Of a stretch of DNA of 37,524 nucleotides, positions 8,795 to 19,072 are shown piece after piece. The notes beneath the pieces are model-generated. The model had not been told where the DNA came from. It saw only the letters and a program-made list of their open reading frames with translations, and ran no database searches. This DNA is from Chara braunii (Eukaryota; Streptophyta; Charophyceae; Charales; Characeae), in assembly GCA_003427395.1 (NCBI GenBank), contig BFEA01000570.1:728352-765875 (forward strand). The letters are read 5' to 3'. Each line of letters opens with the position of its first letter. Positions within the stretch are counted from its first letter, which is position 1. Position numbers and translations under genes: made by a program.

Positions 8795-9561
8795 TGAGAA
8801 GGAGAGAGAGCGAGAGATAACGAAGAACGGATGGAGAAAAATACGAAGAGAGAGAAGAAGCGAGGGAGAGAGAGAGAGAGAGACAGAGAGAAAATGGGAT
8901 GGGCACAACAGAGGTCCACTTTAACTTGTGCCTCTCAGCTACATTCCTGTCTGATTTGCATGGGGTACTAGAGCTGCTAGATTGGTAGGGCCTTTATTTT
9001 TTACCGTTTCATTTCTTTTAGCTGCTAGTTGTCTTTTGCTTAGTTTTTCTTTGTTATTTTTTTTAGAATGTTATAATTTTCTTTATTCATTCATTCTTTA
9101 TTTCCCTTTACGCATTTCTGAGGTCTTACTGAGGTGGTGATCTGATGGATAGCCAGGCGGTTGTTGGAGATTCTGAAATGGGTGTCCTTTCCTTTGCTAT
9201 AATATGGGCTTAGGGCTCTAGTGACGGTTACTTTGCTCCGTGGTCTGCAACCGGTTTTCTAGAATCCAGCCTTCCGATCTATCTACATTCACTTGGTCCT
9301 TTTGGCAATAGCTCTTTCCTACAGGTTGGGCTTCTCCAAGTAGTATTTATTCTAGGCACTGCTATTCATCTAGTCCATCTTCTTTACGACTCAAACAAGA
9401 CCCCCGAAGAGTCCGGTTTGGCAGCCTGATGAAACAAACTGTAGGGTCACTGCGCCAAGATTTTCACGTTTCATCTGACAGTGTATCTGACAGTATTTTT
9501 GTTGATAATCCTTACCGCCATTCGGTCGTGTTTCGAAAATTTCGGGACGCTCTCTTTCTAA

Positions 9562-9566
<5 letters not shown>
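8308..9566. other. No gene seen; GA microsatellites at 8735-8791 and 8866-8891
   Basis: Only GA tracts and AT-rich unique-looking sequence. The Ser/Leu and Glu/Arg frames here are translations of the GA tract. Confidence 0.5.
8735..8791. repeat. (GA)n microsatellite
   Basis: Nearly perfect GA run, followed by degenerate GA-rich sequence up to about 8891. Confidence 0.95.

Positions 9567-9619
<53 letters not shown>
9567..9619. repeat. (CT)n microsatellite
   Basis: Uninterrupted CT run of about 26 units. Confidence 0.97.
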
Positions 9620-9622
<3 letters not shown>

Positions 9623-11714
9623 TACCTCAATGGGTGCAAACTTGCCTTATGGTTGGGTTAGGCCCAACATCAATTTATGCTTGGCTTATTGATCACCTGT
9701 GCTGTTTTGTGCCTAAGAAGGGTGGAGTCATGTACGCATCCACTACAACGGGCTAAACAACATCCCTTGTTCTATTGTGAGCAATCAATTTCTGCTTGAA
9801 GTTTCCAATCAAGTGTGAGATGATTCCAATCAAGCCTGTGTGACTGGTGATAATAGACTCAAAATGGTTGACACTATTTTAACAATCAACCACGAGCACC
9901 ACGTCATCAAGAAAACAACCCAAAGTTTCAATAAAGGGGTGTCAACCCACAGCTGCTTCTTACTTGTGGTCAGGACACCTGAACATACCTTACTGTATGA
10001 GCTTAAATCTAGGATTGAACATGCATGTGCCTCACTGCAGATGGAGAGTTATTTCAACTCCTCAACAAACTTAAACTCTGATAACCCATTTTGCTCATAC
10101 TTGGTGCAAGGATCCATCCAATGACAATGCGAAACTTTCAAGGCCCAAAGGTTCATGGAAAACAAGTGTGAGTGAGTCAAATTGAAACTAGAATTACAAA
10201 AGCCGAAAGCGCGTTAATTGGGAAACACCACTCAATAATCAATGAAAGAACAATGTAGTAGCCCTACCATGATGTGTCTGTGTGTACTACTCTACACTCC
10301 TTTTACACACACTTGTCAACTACCTCTCATATTGTCCATATGTCTCTTCGCCAGACGCTGCCGACGGTCCGCTCACGCATGTACACCTCACCAGCATGAG
10401 GTAAGGACCACCAGTTTGCATTGTTTTCATTCTCTTCCTTGATTTCCTCTGACACCCTGCAATCAGTTTCCCGCTCAGTGCTACTGCAGCACGTTGAGGT
10501 CGCTACACGGGGCTTGTTTTGGGGCCGGACGGTTGTTCCTGGCCCCCAGGCCGCCACCCATTTTTGGTGAGCGACCCAGAGGGCCACGACCATTTTCCCA
10601 GGCCAGGCACACACTTGATTCCACTTGTGCTCTCGTTTATTCAACTTTTTTTTTCTGTTTTTTTTTTCTTTCTCTTTTTTACTATTATATGGATTCGAAC
10701 TTGAGTCTGCATTTCAACAGGTTCTGGATGTACCAACTGAGGTGGGCTCGTTGGTCCTCTAAGTGGCCTATTTTTGTCTGTTTCAGCCTTTCAGGTGTGT
10801 CAGTTCAGGCTTTTCCTTTTGTCCGAACACGCAGATGCCTGTTTGGAGCAGTGAATTCCAGTTCCGGCCGCCATAGGCCAGGTTCAGATTTGCCCATATG
10901 TGGGACTGGACCAGACATTCGTCTGTTTGTGACTGCCCCAGTCCTAAGGACCCTGCTGCATTAGCAGAATTGTCTGGACATCCGGTAGGGACCGAGGTAG
11001 GTTGTTTCGGTCAGGATCGTAGGACTAGGACTTGGGCCTGCGCTCAGGACCATCAATCGAACATCAGGTTTGACGGTCCTGATTGCAGACTGAGGGCTGC
11101 TCAGCCACGCCCAGCGGTATATAGCTGAGCAAGTCCTCCACTTTGAATACATTCGGGTTGGAGCCTCAGTTGGACGTCACTCTACTGGAGTAACGCTAAT
11201 TATTGGAGAGTAGTGATAGAGCAGTGTTAGATGAGTAAAGGAGTTGGTTGGAGTGGAGAGGTTGACGAAGGGCATGTCAAAGAGGGAGAGAGAGACTTAC
11301 TTGGGTGTCATAACTGGGATTCATACCGGTCATGCGATCGGCCTTCAGCAGCAACCTGCATCGAAAGTCATCACCTTCGTTGGTCAGTATTCGTGGCATC
11401 ATCATCAGGAACATGCGGGAGAGGAGAGTTCTTCTTCTTCTCCTCCTCCTGATTCTTCGCCACACCTTCATTCCCACTATTTTTCTTCTCCTCCTCCGCC
11501 TCCCTCTTGTTGTTCTCTCTATTCTTAATAGAGGGGGCGAGAGATTTCAGGCAGTGACTATTTTAGGCACATATGCGCCCAGAATCCGATTCGATATTTT
11601 TGAGGACAGACATTGGCTGGACATTTGACGGGGAGACTACTTTAACTACAAGTTTTATTCATATTTTATCCCCTTCATTTTCGTCTCTCTTCCGTCTTCA
11701 TCATTTGTGGTTGC
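9620..11714. other. No recognisable gene
   Basis: A 94-codon plus-strand frame (9840-10124) and several shorter frames show no motif. Positions 10520-11070 are rich in GGTCC, CAGGACC and CCGGAC words in both orientations, similar in style to the CCGGA repeats. Positions 11425-11530 are a CTT/CTC-rich low-complexity tract. Confidence 0.4.
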
Positions 11715-11771
11715 TTCCCGAAACACATTTCGGTAGCGAAACACCGAAAGCACTTCGGGATATGACTTCGC
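11715..11771 (+). repeat. Detached unit of the nested-palindrome satellite
   Basis: It reads TTCCCGAAACACATTTCGGT, AGCGAAACACCGAAAGC, ACTTCGGGATATGACTTCGC, the same as one satellite unit plus the start of the spacer type called B here. The rest of the B spacer resumes at about 12305, so this unit was once the left neighbour of the main array. Confidence 0.8.
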
Positions 11772-12304
11772 TTTTTTTATTTTTTTTTGAGAAACGCCCC
11801 TACCAGTGTTAGTGGAGCTGAGAAGAGAAGACACCACTAACACTTGGGGGGAGGCTCCATCTATTGGTGGGGAGCATCACCTGCTGGGAACCGGGCCCAG
11901 CGTCCCATATACAATTTAAATTAGAATATGTCGGAGAGACAGTTGTGAGAGTTTGCCTGCAAGCATTGATTACCCTGGTGTCTAGGGAATTGACTTAGCA
12001 GGAAGCGGGGGAGGGGGGGACCTCTTCACCTTAGAACCGGCGCCAGATACCTACTATTGCACACTAGTTCCTCCCTCCGTCTACCCTCGCAATCTCCTGT
12101 GCTGCTGGAGACTGGGTCCAGCGTTCCTGAACTGAAACTAAATTGCACTTTTCCAGGAGAGCAACTAAAAAGGACTTCTGCTCCCGCACTGCTCACTCTG
12201 CTCCGTACCATTGCATGTCAACCATGGCCAGCTGGTGGGGCGGGAAAAGGTCTGGGAAGTCAGTGGGCGGTCGCAGTGGGACCTCTTGTCCCACAATGAT
12301 TCAA
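11772..12304 (-). mobile_element. Retroposon-like insert splitting the satellite
   Basis: It sits exactly inside a satellite spacer: the left part ends ...GACTTCGC and the right part resumes ...TCGCAAAAA, so TCGC may be a short target duplication. Its left end is T-rich (11772-11789), meaning an A-rich tail if the element lies on the minus strand. It contains stem-loops at about 11802-11843 (AGTGTTAGTGG / CCACTAACACT) and 12276-12294 (GTGGGAC / GTCCCAC). No long conserved protein frame. It could be a SINE or a truncated LINE; superfamily unknown. Confidence 0.5.
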
Positions 12305-14452
12305 TCGCAAAAATTAATAACTAAAACACTAAAATTCCGAAGTGCGTTTTCGGTACTGAGACACCGAAAGCACTTCGGGATATGATGTATTAAACACCGA
12401 AATGTCGAAGTGCGTTTTCGGTACCGAAACACCGAAAGCACTTCGGGATATGATATACTAGATGGTAGAAAATCGACTAAGTTAAACACCGAAATCCCGA
12501 AGTGCATTTTCGGTACCGAAACACCGAAAGCACTTCGTGATATGACTTCACAAAAATTAATAACTAAAACACTGAAATCCCGAAGTGCGTTTTTGGTACC
12601 GAAACACCGAAAGCACTTCGGGATATGATGTATTAAACACCGAAATATCAAAATGTATTTTCGGTACCGAAACATCGAAAGCACTTCGGGATATGATATA
12701 CTAGATGGTAGAAAATCGACTAAGTTAAGCATCGAAATCCCGAAGTGCATTTTCGGTACCGAAACAACGAAAGCACTTCGGGATAAAATGATGGAGATGA
12801 TAAAAAATCGACTAAGTTAAATACCAAAATCCCAAAGTGCATTTTCGGTACCGAAACATGGACAACACATCGGGATATGATGTATTAACCACCAAAATCC
12901 CGAAGTGTGTTTTCGGTACCGAAACACCGAAAGTACTTCGGGATATAACTTCGCAAAAAATACTAGGTAAAACACCGGATTCCGAAGTGCGTTTTCGATA
13001 CCGAAACACCGAAAGCACTCCGGGATATAATGTATTAAACACCGAAATGCCGAGGTGCGTTTTCGATACCGAAACACCGAAAGCACTTGAGGATATGATA
13101 TACTAGATGGTAGAAAATCGACTAAGTTAAACACCGAAATCCCGAAGTGCATTTTCGGTACCGAAACACCGAAAACACTTCGGGATAAAATGATGGAGAT
13201 GATAGAAAATCGACCAAGTTAAATACCGAAACACGGCTAACACTTCGGGTTATGATGTATTAACCACCGAAATCCCGAAGTGTATTTTCGGTACCGAAAC
13301 ACTAAATGCACTTCGGGATATGACTTCGCAAAAAATACTAAGTAAAACACCGAAATCCCGAAGGGTATTTTCGGTACCGAAACACCGAAAGTACTTCAGG
13401 ATATGACTTCGCAAAAAATACCAAGTAAAACACCGAAATCCCGAAGTGCGTTTTCGGTACCGAAACACCGAAAACACTTCGGGACAGAATGATGGAGATG
13501 ATAGAAAATCGACTAAGTTAAATACCGAAATCCCAAAGTGTGTTTTCGGTACCGAAACACGGATAGCACTTCAGGATATGACTTCGCAAAAAATACTAAG
13601 TAAAACACCGAAATCCCGAAGGCGTTTTCGGTACTGAAACACCGAAAGCACTTCGGGATAAAATGATGGCGATGATTGAAAATCGACTAAGTTAAATACC
13701 GAAATCCCGAAATGCGTTTTCGATACCGAAACATGGATAGCACTTCGGAATATGATGTATTAACCACCGAAATCCCGAAGTGCATTTTCGATATCGAAAC
13801 ACGGATAGCACTTCAGAATATGATGTATTAACCACCGAAATCCCGAAGTGCATTTTCGGTACCGAAACACTGAAAGCACTTCGGGATATGACTTTGCAAA
13901 AAACACTAAGTAAAACACCGAAATCCCGAAGTGCGTTTTTGGTACCGATACACCGAAAGCACTTTGGGATATCATTCATTAAACACCGAAATGCCGAAGT
14001 GCATTTTCGGTACCGGAACACCGAAAGCACTTCGGGATAAAATGATGGAGATGATAAAAAATCGACTAAGTTAAATACCGAAATCCAAAAGTGTGTTTTC
14101 GGTACCGAAACACAAATAGCACTTCGGGATATGATGTATTAACCACCGAAATCCCAAAGTGTATTTTCGGTAACGAAACACCAAAAGCACTTCGGGGTAT
14201 GACTTTGCAAAAAATACTAAGTAAAACACTGAAATCTCGAAGTGGGTTTTCGGTACCGAAAGACCGAAAGCACTTCGGGATATGATGTATTAAACACCGA
14301 AATGCCGAAGTGCGTTTTCGGTACCGAAACACTGAAAGCACTTCAGGATATGATATATTAGATGGTAGAAAATCGACTAAGTTAAACACCGAAATCCTGA
14401 AGTTCATTTTCGGTACCGAAACACCGAAAGCACTTCGGGATATAACTTCCCT
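12305..14452 (+). repeat. Nested-palindrome satellite array, about 27 units
   Basis: Each unit has an outer inverted repeat (TCCCGAAGTGC / GCACTTCGGGA) around an inner palindrome (TTTCGGTACCGAAA, a KpnI site at its centre). Units are joined by four spacer types: A (ATGATGTATTAAACACCGAAA), B (ATGACTTCGCAAAAAATACT...), C (ATGATATACTAGATGGTAGA...) and D (AAAATGATGGAGATGATAGA...). Unit lengths are about 69, 82, 91 and 92 bases. The order B-A-C-D-A occurs twice in succession (starting near 12509 and 12914) before becoming irregular. The long minus-strand frames with repeating FRYRK and PKCFRC words are translations of the array and not genes. Confidence 0.92.
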
Positions 14453-14570
14453 GAACTAGTAAGTTAAATTTCGAAACCACTTTTCGGTGTTCACAAAACC
14501 CGAAGTTATAAACAGACATTTTGTCTTCGCCAAACCTAAACACTGATTTCGCTAAGTGTCCTTTCGCTAA

Positions 14571-14789
14571 CAAGCTTCACTGCTAGGTTCGGCGAATTTT
14601 CCGGGGTCCATTAACCACGAGTGGGAAACAGCCACGCGGCTGAGACTCTCCACGTTGGACTCGGAACTGACCAACGAGCGACGTCGGGACTTGATACGGA
14701 AACGGGACACGCGGAGTGTACCGAAGCCCTTTCGCCCTAAACGAAGAGCCGTAGCGTGGTGGGAAGTTCGGCAATACTTTTTTGATTGA
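14571..14789 (+). pseudogene. C-terminal fragment of a conserved element ORF
   Basis: An open frame of 72 codons ends in TGA at 14787-14789. Its last about 50 codons (STLDSELTNERRRDLIRKRD, then TRSVPKPF, KRRAVA and QYFFD) match the frame at 32231-32390. Most differences between the two copies fall at third codon positions, and both end at the same GAT-TGA. That pattern indicates a protein once under selection. The product is very basic (many Arg and Lys). No start is present; an in-frame stop lies just upstream at 14568, near where the satellite ends. Family unknown; it lies in an LTR-like repeat. Confidence 0.6.
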
Positions 14790-15012
14790 ATTTGGATTTT
14801 TCTCTTTTCGCGTCGTGCCCGCGTGCGCATTCCGTGACGAGCGAAAGCAACCGACTTACTTCATCGGGACAACACGGGGGATTTCATTTATGTCTGTGTC
14901 CCCACACTCAATTTTTCAAAAATCCTTGGCACAACCCATCTTGCTGTTTTCCTGAGCATTCTTTCTGCACCCTTAGCACTCCGAACGGAAGACAGCACAG
15001 GGTGTGAGGTTT
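14628..15012 (+). mobile_element. LTR-like fragment, homologous to 32231-32615
   Basis: About 385 bases align with 32231-32615 almost without gaps, including CGCGTGCGCATTCCG or its counterpart, ACAACACGGGGGATTTCA, TCCTTGGCACA, CCCATCTTGCTG and CGGAAGACAGCACAGGG.GTG. Similarity stops at GTGAGGT in both copies; at the 32-kb copy a candidate primer-binding site follows directly. The simplest reading is a solo or truncated LTR of the same family as the element at 31.8-37.5 kb. Confidence 0.65.
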
Positions 15013-15480
15013 GCGCGTCACAGAATGGCGTGATAACCACTGCGCTAAGTGTCGCAGGTGGCTGAATCGAACGATAGGAGCTTTTTGCCCCCCCCCCCTT
15101 GTCGACGAGGTCCGAAGTGCAGCGGTAGGGGTAGGGTCCGTTCGGCCGCTCCGGGGCCGAGTCTCAAGGTTTCACTGAGTGGAAGTATCGCGGTGAAAGA
15201 TCTCGTGCCCCCACGTTTCGGTGGGTTTGGAGGTCAGGTTGGATCGGGGGAAGGATAAGTTTCCAGTGCTGTTTGTGGCTTGAAGACCCCGTGATCAGGG
15301 ACTGATCTACATGGGTGAGGGTCTGTTCACACAGCACACCCCGGCGCTGCAGTGCTGCTGTGAGGGGCTGATCAGGATTTCAGCCCCCTCCCTCCTCCAG
15401 CTGGCTTGCTGCCGCGAAGGCCAAAACCCTCCTGGTTTTGGTATACCTTGTGCCCTCGGAGATACCAACGGTCAGGTATC
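15013..15480. other. GC-rich stretch without a recognisable gene
   Basis: No supportable protein. On the minus strand, 15037-15048 reads TTAGCGCAGTGG, which fits a tRNA A-box, but no full tRNA fold is seen. A run of nine or more C lies near 15090. Confidence 0.4.
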
Positions 15481-15985
15481 ACTTTCCTCTTCCCTCTCCC
15501 CACTATTCCACTTTCTCTACCTCCTCTCTCCCCTCTTACTCACCCCACTCACTTCCTTCTAATCACTCTCACTACTCATACCCCTCTCCCCACCCCACCT
15601 TTTCTCCCACCACCCACTATTCTTCTCTATTTTATTCATTTATTTTATTTTATTTCTCTCTTCTCTCTGCTTCTTGATCCCTCTCCACCTTTCCCATCCC
15701 TTTCTCTCTCTTTCCCCCTCCCTTCTCTCCCCCAACTACAACCCCATCACTCCCCCCATCTCCCCCTTTACTCTTTTTCTCTCTCTTACCTATTTCTTTC
15801 TTCTCTCCTTCACTTTTTCATCCCCCTTTCCCCCAACTTCGAAATTTTTCTATTCTTCTTCTTTTCATCTTTCTTTTGCTTTATATTTGCTTCATTTTCC
15901 GCAAAATTTGAATTATCTTATTCCCCACCCTCTTTTCTCATTTTCTGATTTTTTTTTTTTTTTTTCATTTTATTTTTATTTATTT
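15480..15985. repeat. Long polypyrimidine tract
   Basis: About 500 bases with very few purines on the plus strand (CT, CCCT, TTTC words), ending in a run of T. Frames across it are Ser/Pro/Leu/Phe-rich shadows. It could be the 5' region of the LINE that follows or a low-complexity expansion. Confidence 0.7.
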
Positions 15986-16042
15986 TGAAAATTCGAATTT
16001 CTTTGCGGTACCCTTAAATCTAATTAGGTGTTACTCATTTTT

Positions 16043-16373
16043 GCTTCGGCACACATTTTGACCCCGTGGAGGTAATGAAGTGCTGCCGAAATTTTCCCAT
16101 TCTACTTAGCCTTTCTTCTTGACGGTACACTTCGACCCCATGGGGGTAACGAAATGCTACCGAAATTTTTGAAAAATCCTACACTTAATTTCTCTTCACC
16201 TCCTCATCTACTTATTTATTTATTTATTTTTCTATTTTTGTATTTATTATTTTTATTTATTTTCTAAAATTTTTAATTTGTGGCATTTTGAAACTTAGTT
16301 TGTTTATCTTGGTCTCTTCTTTCCTTGGCACATTCTTAACCCCATGGGGGGTACGGAAATGCTGCAGAAATTT
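16043..16373 (+). repeat. Three nested-palindrome repeats
   Basis: Copies at 16043-16094, 16119-16170 and 16322-16373 share the pattern CGGCAC...ACCCC.TGG.GGT...GTGCTGCCGAAATTTT. Copies 1 and 2 pair their outer arms differently (CGGCA/TGCCG versus CGGTA/TACCG), a compensating change. The centre (ACCCCATGGGGGT) is itself palindromic. Copy 3 is degenerate. Confidence 0.6.
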
Positions 16374-16689
16374 CCAAAAAAATAAATATTATTTTTCTCC
16401 TCACATTTTGTTTCCTTATTTCTCTAATTATTTTTATTATTTATTTTTATTTTTCTCTCAAAATTTCACTATTTATTTATTTTCCTCCCGCCTCCCCCCC
16501 CATGCTTGTTATTTTATTTTCTTGATTAGGTCACCGGTACCCTACCCTAACCACTCAAACTCTAGTTAGGGTTTTCTTAAGGTTTTTATAGGGTTTAGGG
16601 TTTTCCTAACCCCCCCTACTTCCCTTCCCATTCAGGCACCCTGGACCCGAACCACCCCTTCCCCTTTGACGGCGCCCGCGCTAGACTCA

Positions 16690-17525
16690 CTAGCTGCGCT
16701 GTGCCATCTCACTCCTCCCTCATCCTCCATCTCCGTTTGTATCCCAGGCGGAGGACCTCACCCGGTGGGTCCGCTACACACAATAACCTAGACTGTACGA
16801 TTATAGACCATTATGAGGATCGCAACGGTCGATTGGTTTGGATTAAACTATTCATAGACTTGGAAGAGTGGGCTATCTCATCCATACATGCTCCGCTAGA
16901 ATACATTGAAAGAACCGAATTCTTAGCTAATCTGTCGTCCTTATTACCAGATGTAGTGAATATGGTTCTCCTAGGGGATTGGAAGACAACCTTAAGCTCA
17001 GGACTTCACTCCCCAGTTGCCTCACCACTAACTTGAAGATCTAACAGTGCATTGTTGTCTTCCCTGATGGAGTCTCAAAGCCTTATGGATATGTACAAAA
17101 CCATGCATCCGGACGAACATGAGTTCACTTGGCATGGTCCGAGACCTTCTGAAAATGCCCCGGTCCTACGCAAACGCCTGTACCCCATTTCTGGCCAGGG
17201 GCTCCATCTGGGATAGAGGAATCACGTAAGACTACCAAATTTGAGATCTGTGGTATCACTACCCGGTATTTATTGATGTCATTGTAAGGGAGTTGATGGA
17301 GAGGGAACGCCCGCCCTTTCGTCTGAATGTAAATCTGCTAAAGGACAAGGGCATCCCCAAATGGGTCATCACACAGATGTCTTCCTGGATGAATGCTTAA
17401 AGACCCGTTTGAATTGGAAGACACCTCGACTGAGGTTGGCATTGGGATAGTGAGAGCTGCTCTCATGGAGTTCTCTAGGATGAAAGGCACTAAGAGATCC
17501 TGGGAAGAAAAATGTGTCCTAAAGG
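16690..17525 (+). pseudogene. LINE (L1-like) endonuclease region, decayed
   Basis: An apurinic-endonuclease-like domain. Positions 16701-17036 encode GGSATHNNLDCTIIDHYEDR, GRLVWIKL, AISSIHAP and NMVLLGDWK. The last is the GDxN motif of the nuclease, but with Lys in place of the catalytic Asn. After a TGA at 17034-17036 the same frame continues (HEFTWHGPRPSEN) and then shifts frame near 17180-17215. EHYPVF-type and PPFRLN-type segments follow, then a 57-codon stretch ending at a shift near 17560. In a live LINE this domain nicks the target DNA to prime reverse transcription. At least one stop and two shifts make it inactive. Confidence 0.8.
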
Positions 17526-18598
17526 ATGTGGCCACGACAGAATCCAACATGGGAGAGGACCCGTTTTTTTAGTTTTACTGGTAAGAGGTTAGTCGAATTG
17601 GAGCAAATATCACAACGCAAACAAACTGATTGGCGAGAATGGTTAAAGCTAAGGGGAATCATTGGATATGATAGGATAACCAAGCTCACCTTCCAGTCTC
17701 TTATTCTGAGACAGACAAAACCACTAATCAGAGAGTTAGTACATCCCTTTCAATTGGATGCATCAAATGTTGTGGACACACAAGGCATGTGTACCTATGC
17801 GCTAGAGTATTTTAAAGACATAGTTACGACTAGAAGACCCTTTGACACTTTAGACTCTGACATGTCCATCGACTCCTCCTTTTGGAATAAAAGTAGCGCG
17901 TGCACTACCGCTTCAACAAGAGCTTTGCTCGAGGCTCATATTGCAGAAAGGGAGTTGCATGCCACGGTTAAACAAATGGCGAGAGGAAAATTCTCGGGGC
18001 TAGACGGTCTCCCAACAAAACTATTTCTCAGTACTTGGTATGACTTTGCACCATTCTTATTCGCAATTATCGCCCAATATTTGTATTGAATGTTACATAC
18101 AAAATCCAAGCAAAAGCTCTTGTCATCCCTTGCCAGGATTAGTGGGTTGCGAACAGGGGGTATTCGTAAAGGGACGCTCAATTTTTGAAAATATATTAAC
18201 TACAGTCTTGGCCCTGAAGGTGATTAGTGTTGAAAAGAGGGATGTTCTGGTAATATTGTTGGATATAGAAAAGGCCTACAACAAGGTGGGTTGGGTCTTT
18301 GTCTCAGCCACCTTGTCTAGGTTGGGGTTCGGCCACGGGTTCCTCAACTGAACCAAGGCAATGTACGCGCTGGCATCTTCTGTAGTAATGGTGAATGGAA
18401 GTCTTTCTGAAGGTTTCAAACTAACTAGATTCCTGTGTCAGGGATGCCCGTTAGCCCCACCGCTCTTCGTGCTTCAGTTAGAAGTCCTGCTGGATAATAT
18501 CGACAGTAATACTAAGATCACTGGCCTTAGTTTGCCCACCCACCTTCATTGGAAGGGAGGAGCTCCCACTGACGACCTAATAGTGGCATGCGAAAGTA
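17526..18598 (+). pseudogene. LINE (L1-like) reverse transcriptase, decayed and deleted
   Basis: The frame at 17526-18089 gives the linker and the first reverse transcriptase block (VKQMARGKFSGLDGLPTKLF). A shift and apparent internal deletion near 18089 remove roughly the next 80-100 residues. The frame then resumes with GCEQGVFVKGRSIFENI, LLDIEKAYNKVGW (motif A aspartate), a TGA at 18349-18351, CQGCPLAPPLFVLQLE, and TDDLIVAC with the catalytic Asp pair at 18571-18576. The element ends abruptly after that motif. The thumb, the 3' domain and the poly(A) tail are missing, so the right end was cut by deletion or by a later insertion starting near 18599. Not functional. Confidence 0.85.
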
Positions 18599-19072
18599 AC
18601 CCTATTCCTTTCGTTCTTTTGATTATTTTTGTTTTTATTTTTATTTTATTTTTCTCCATGCGATCTATCAGTTGCCGGGAACGAGACTTGAAACTGCGCT
18701 CATCCGTGTATAAGTTACTTAGATTTTTATTTTTTTTTTCAATTAGAACCCTGTGTATGACAGTTGGTCCCACAGATAGTTAGTTGGTAGGTTCGTTTCT
18801 TTCCTTATTTATTTTATCTTTCGTTCCTTTTCCCGTAAAGGTATTCGGTAAAATTCCCCTTGAGTGAATCTGCTGCCGGTTTTCGTGCAGATTTTATTGA
18901 GGGCAGACTCACTAGTATAGGGAAGTCACACTGCCACCAGAGTGAAGAATCACGAATATGGGCCAAGGGAAGAATCTTATGTGCAGGAAAAGGAGACGAG
19001 CTTGGAATGGAGGTACGAGCAAGATGAAGAGGTGAGGAATGGGATACGACCAAGGAAAAGACTCGCGCGAGG
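18599..19072. other. No gene; sequence replacing the LINE 3' end
   Basis: T-rich sequence (18610-18660, 18718-18742) and purine-rich sequence follow the LINE break. No coding motif seen. It ends at a 10-bp palindrome, CTCGCGCGAG, at about 19062-19071, next to the tandem duplication. Confidence 0.4.

Noticed and set aside
12301-14407. Many minus-strand open frames of 63-149 codons with FRYRK and PKCFR words
   Set aside because: Their periodicity equals the satellite unit; the same words appear in several frames, so this is repeat translation.
12305-14452. CRISPR-like regular repeat array
   Set aside because: The repeats are nested palindromes with reused spacers of four types in a eukaryotic genome; there are no unique spacers and no cas genes.
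16560-16615. Telomere-like TTTAGGG repeats
   Set aside because: Only about two adjacent units occur within T-rich sequence; too few for an interstitial telomere claim.
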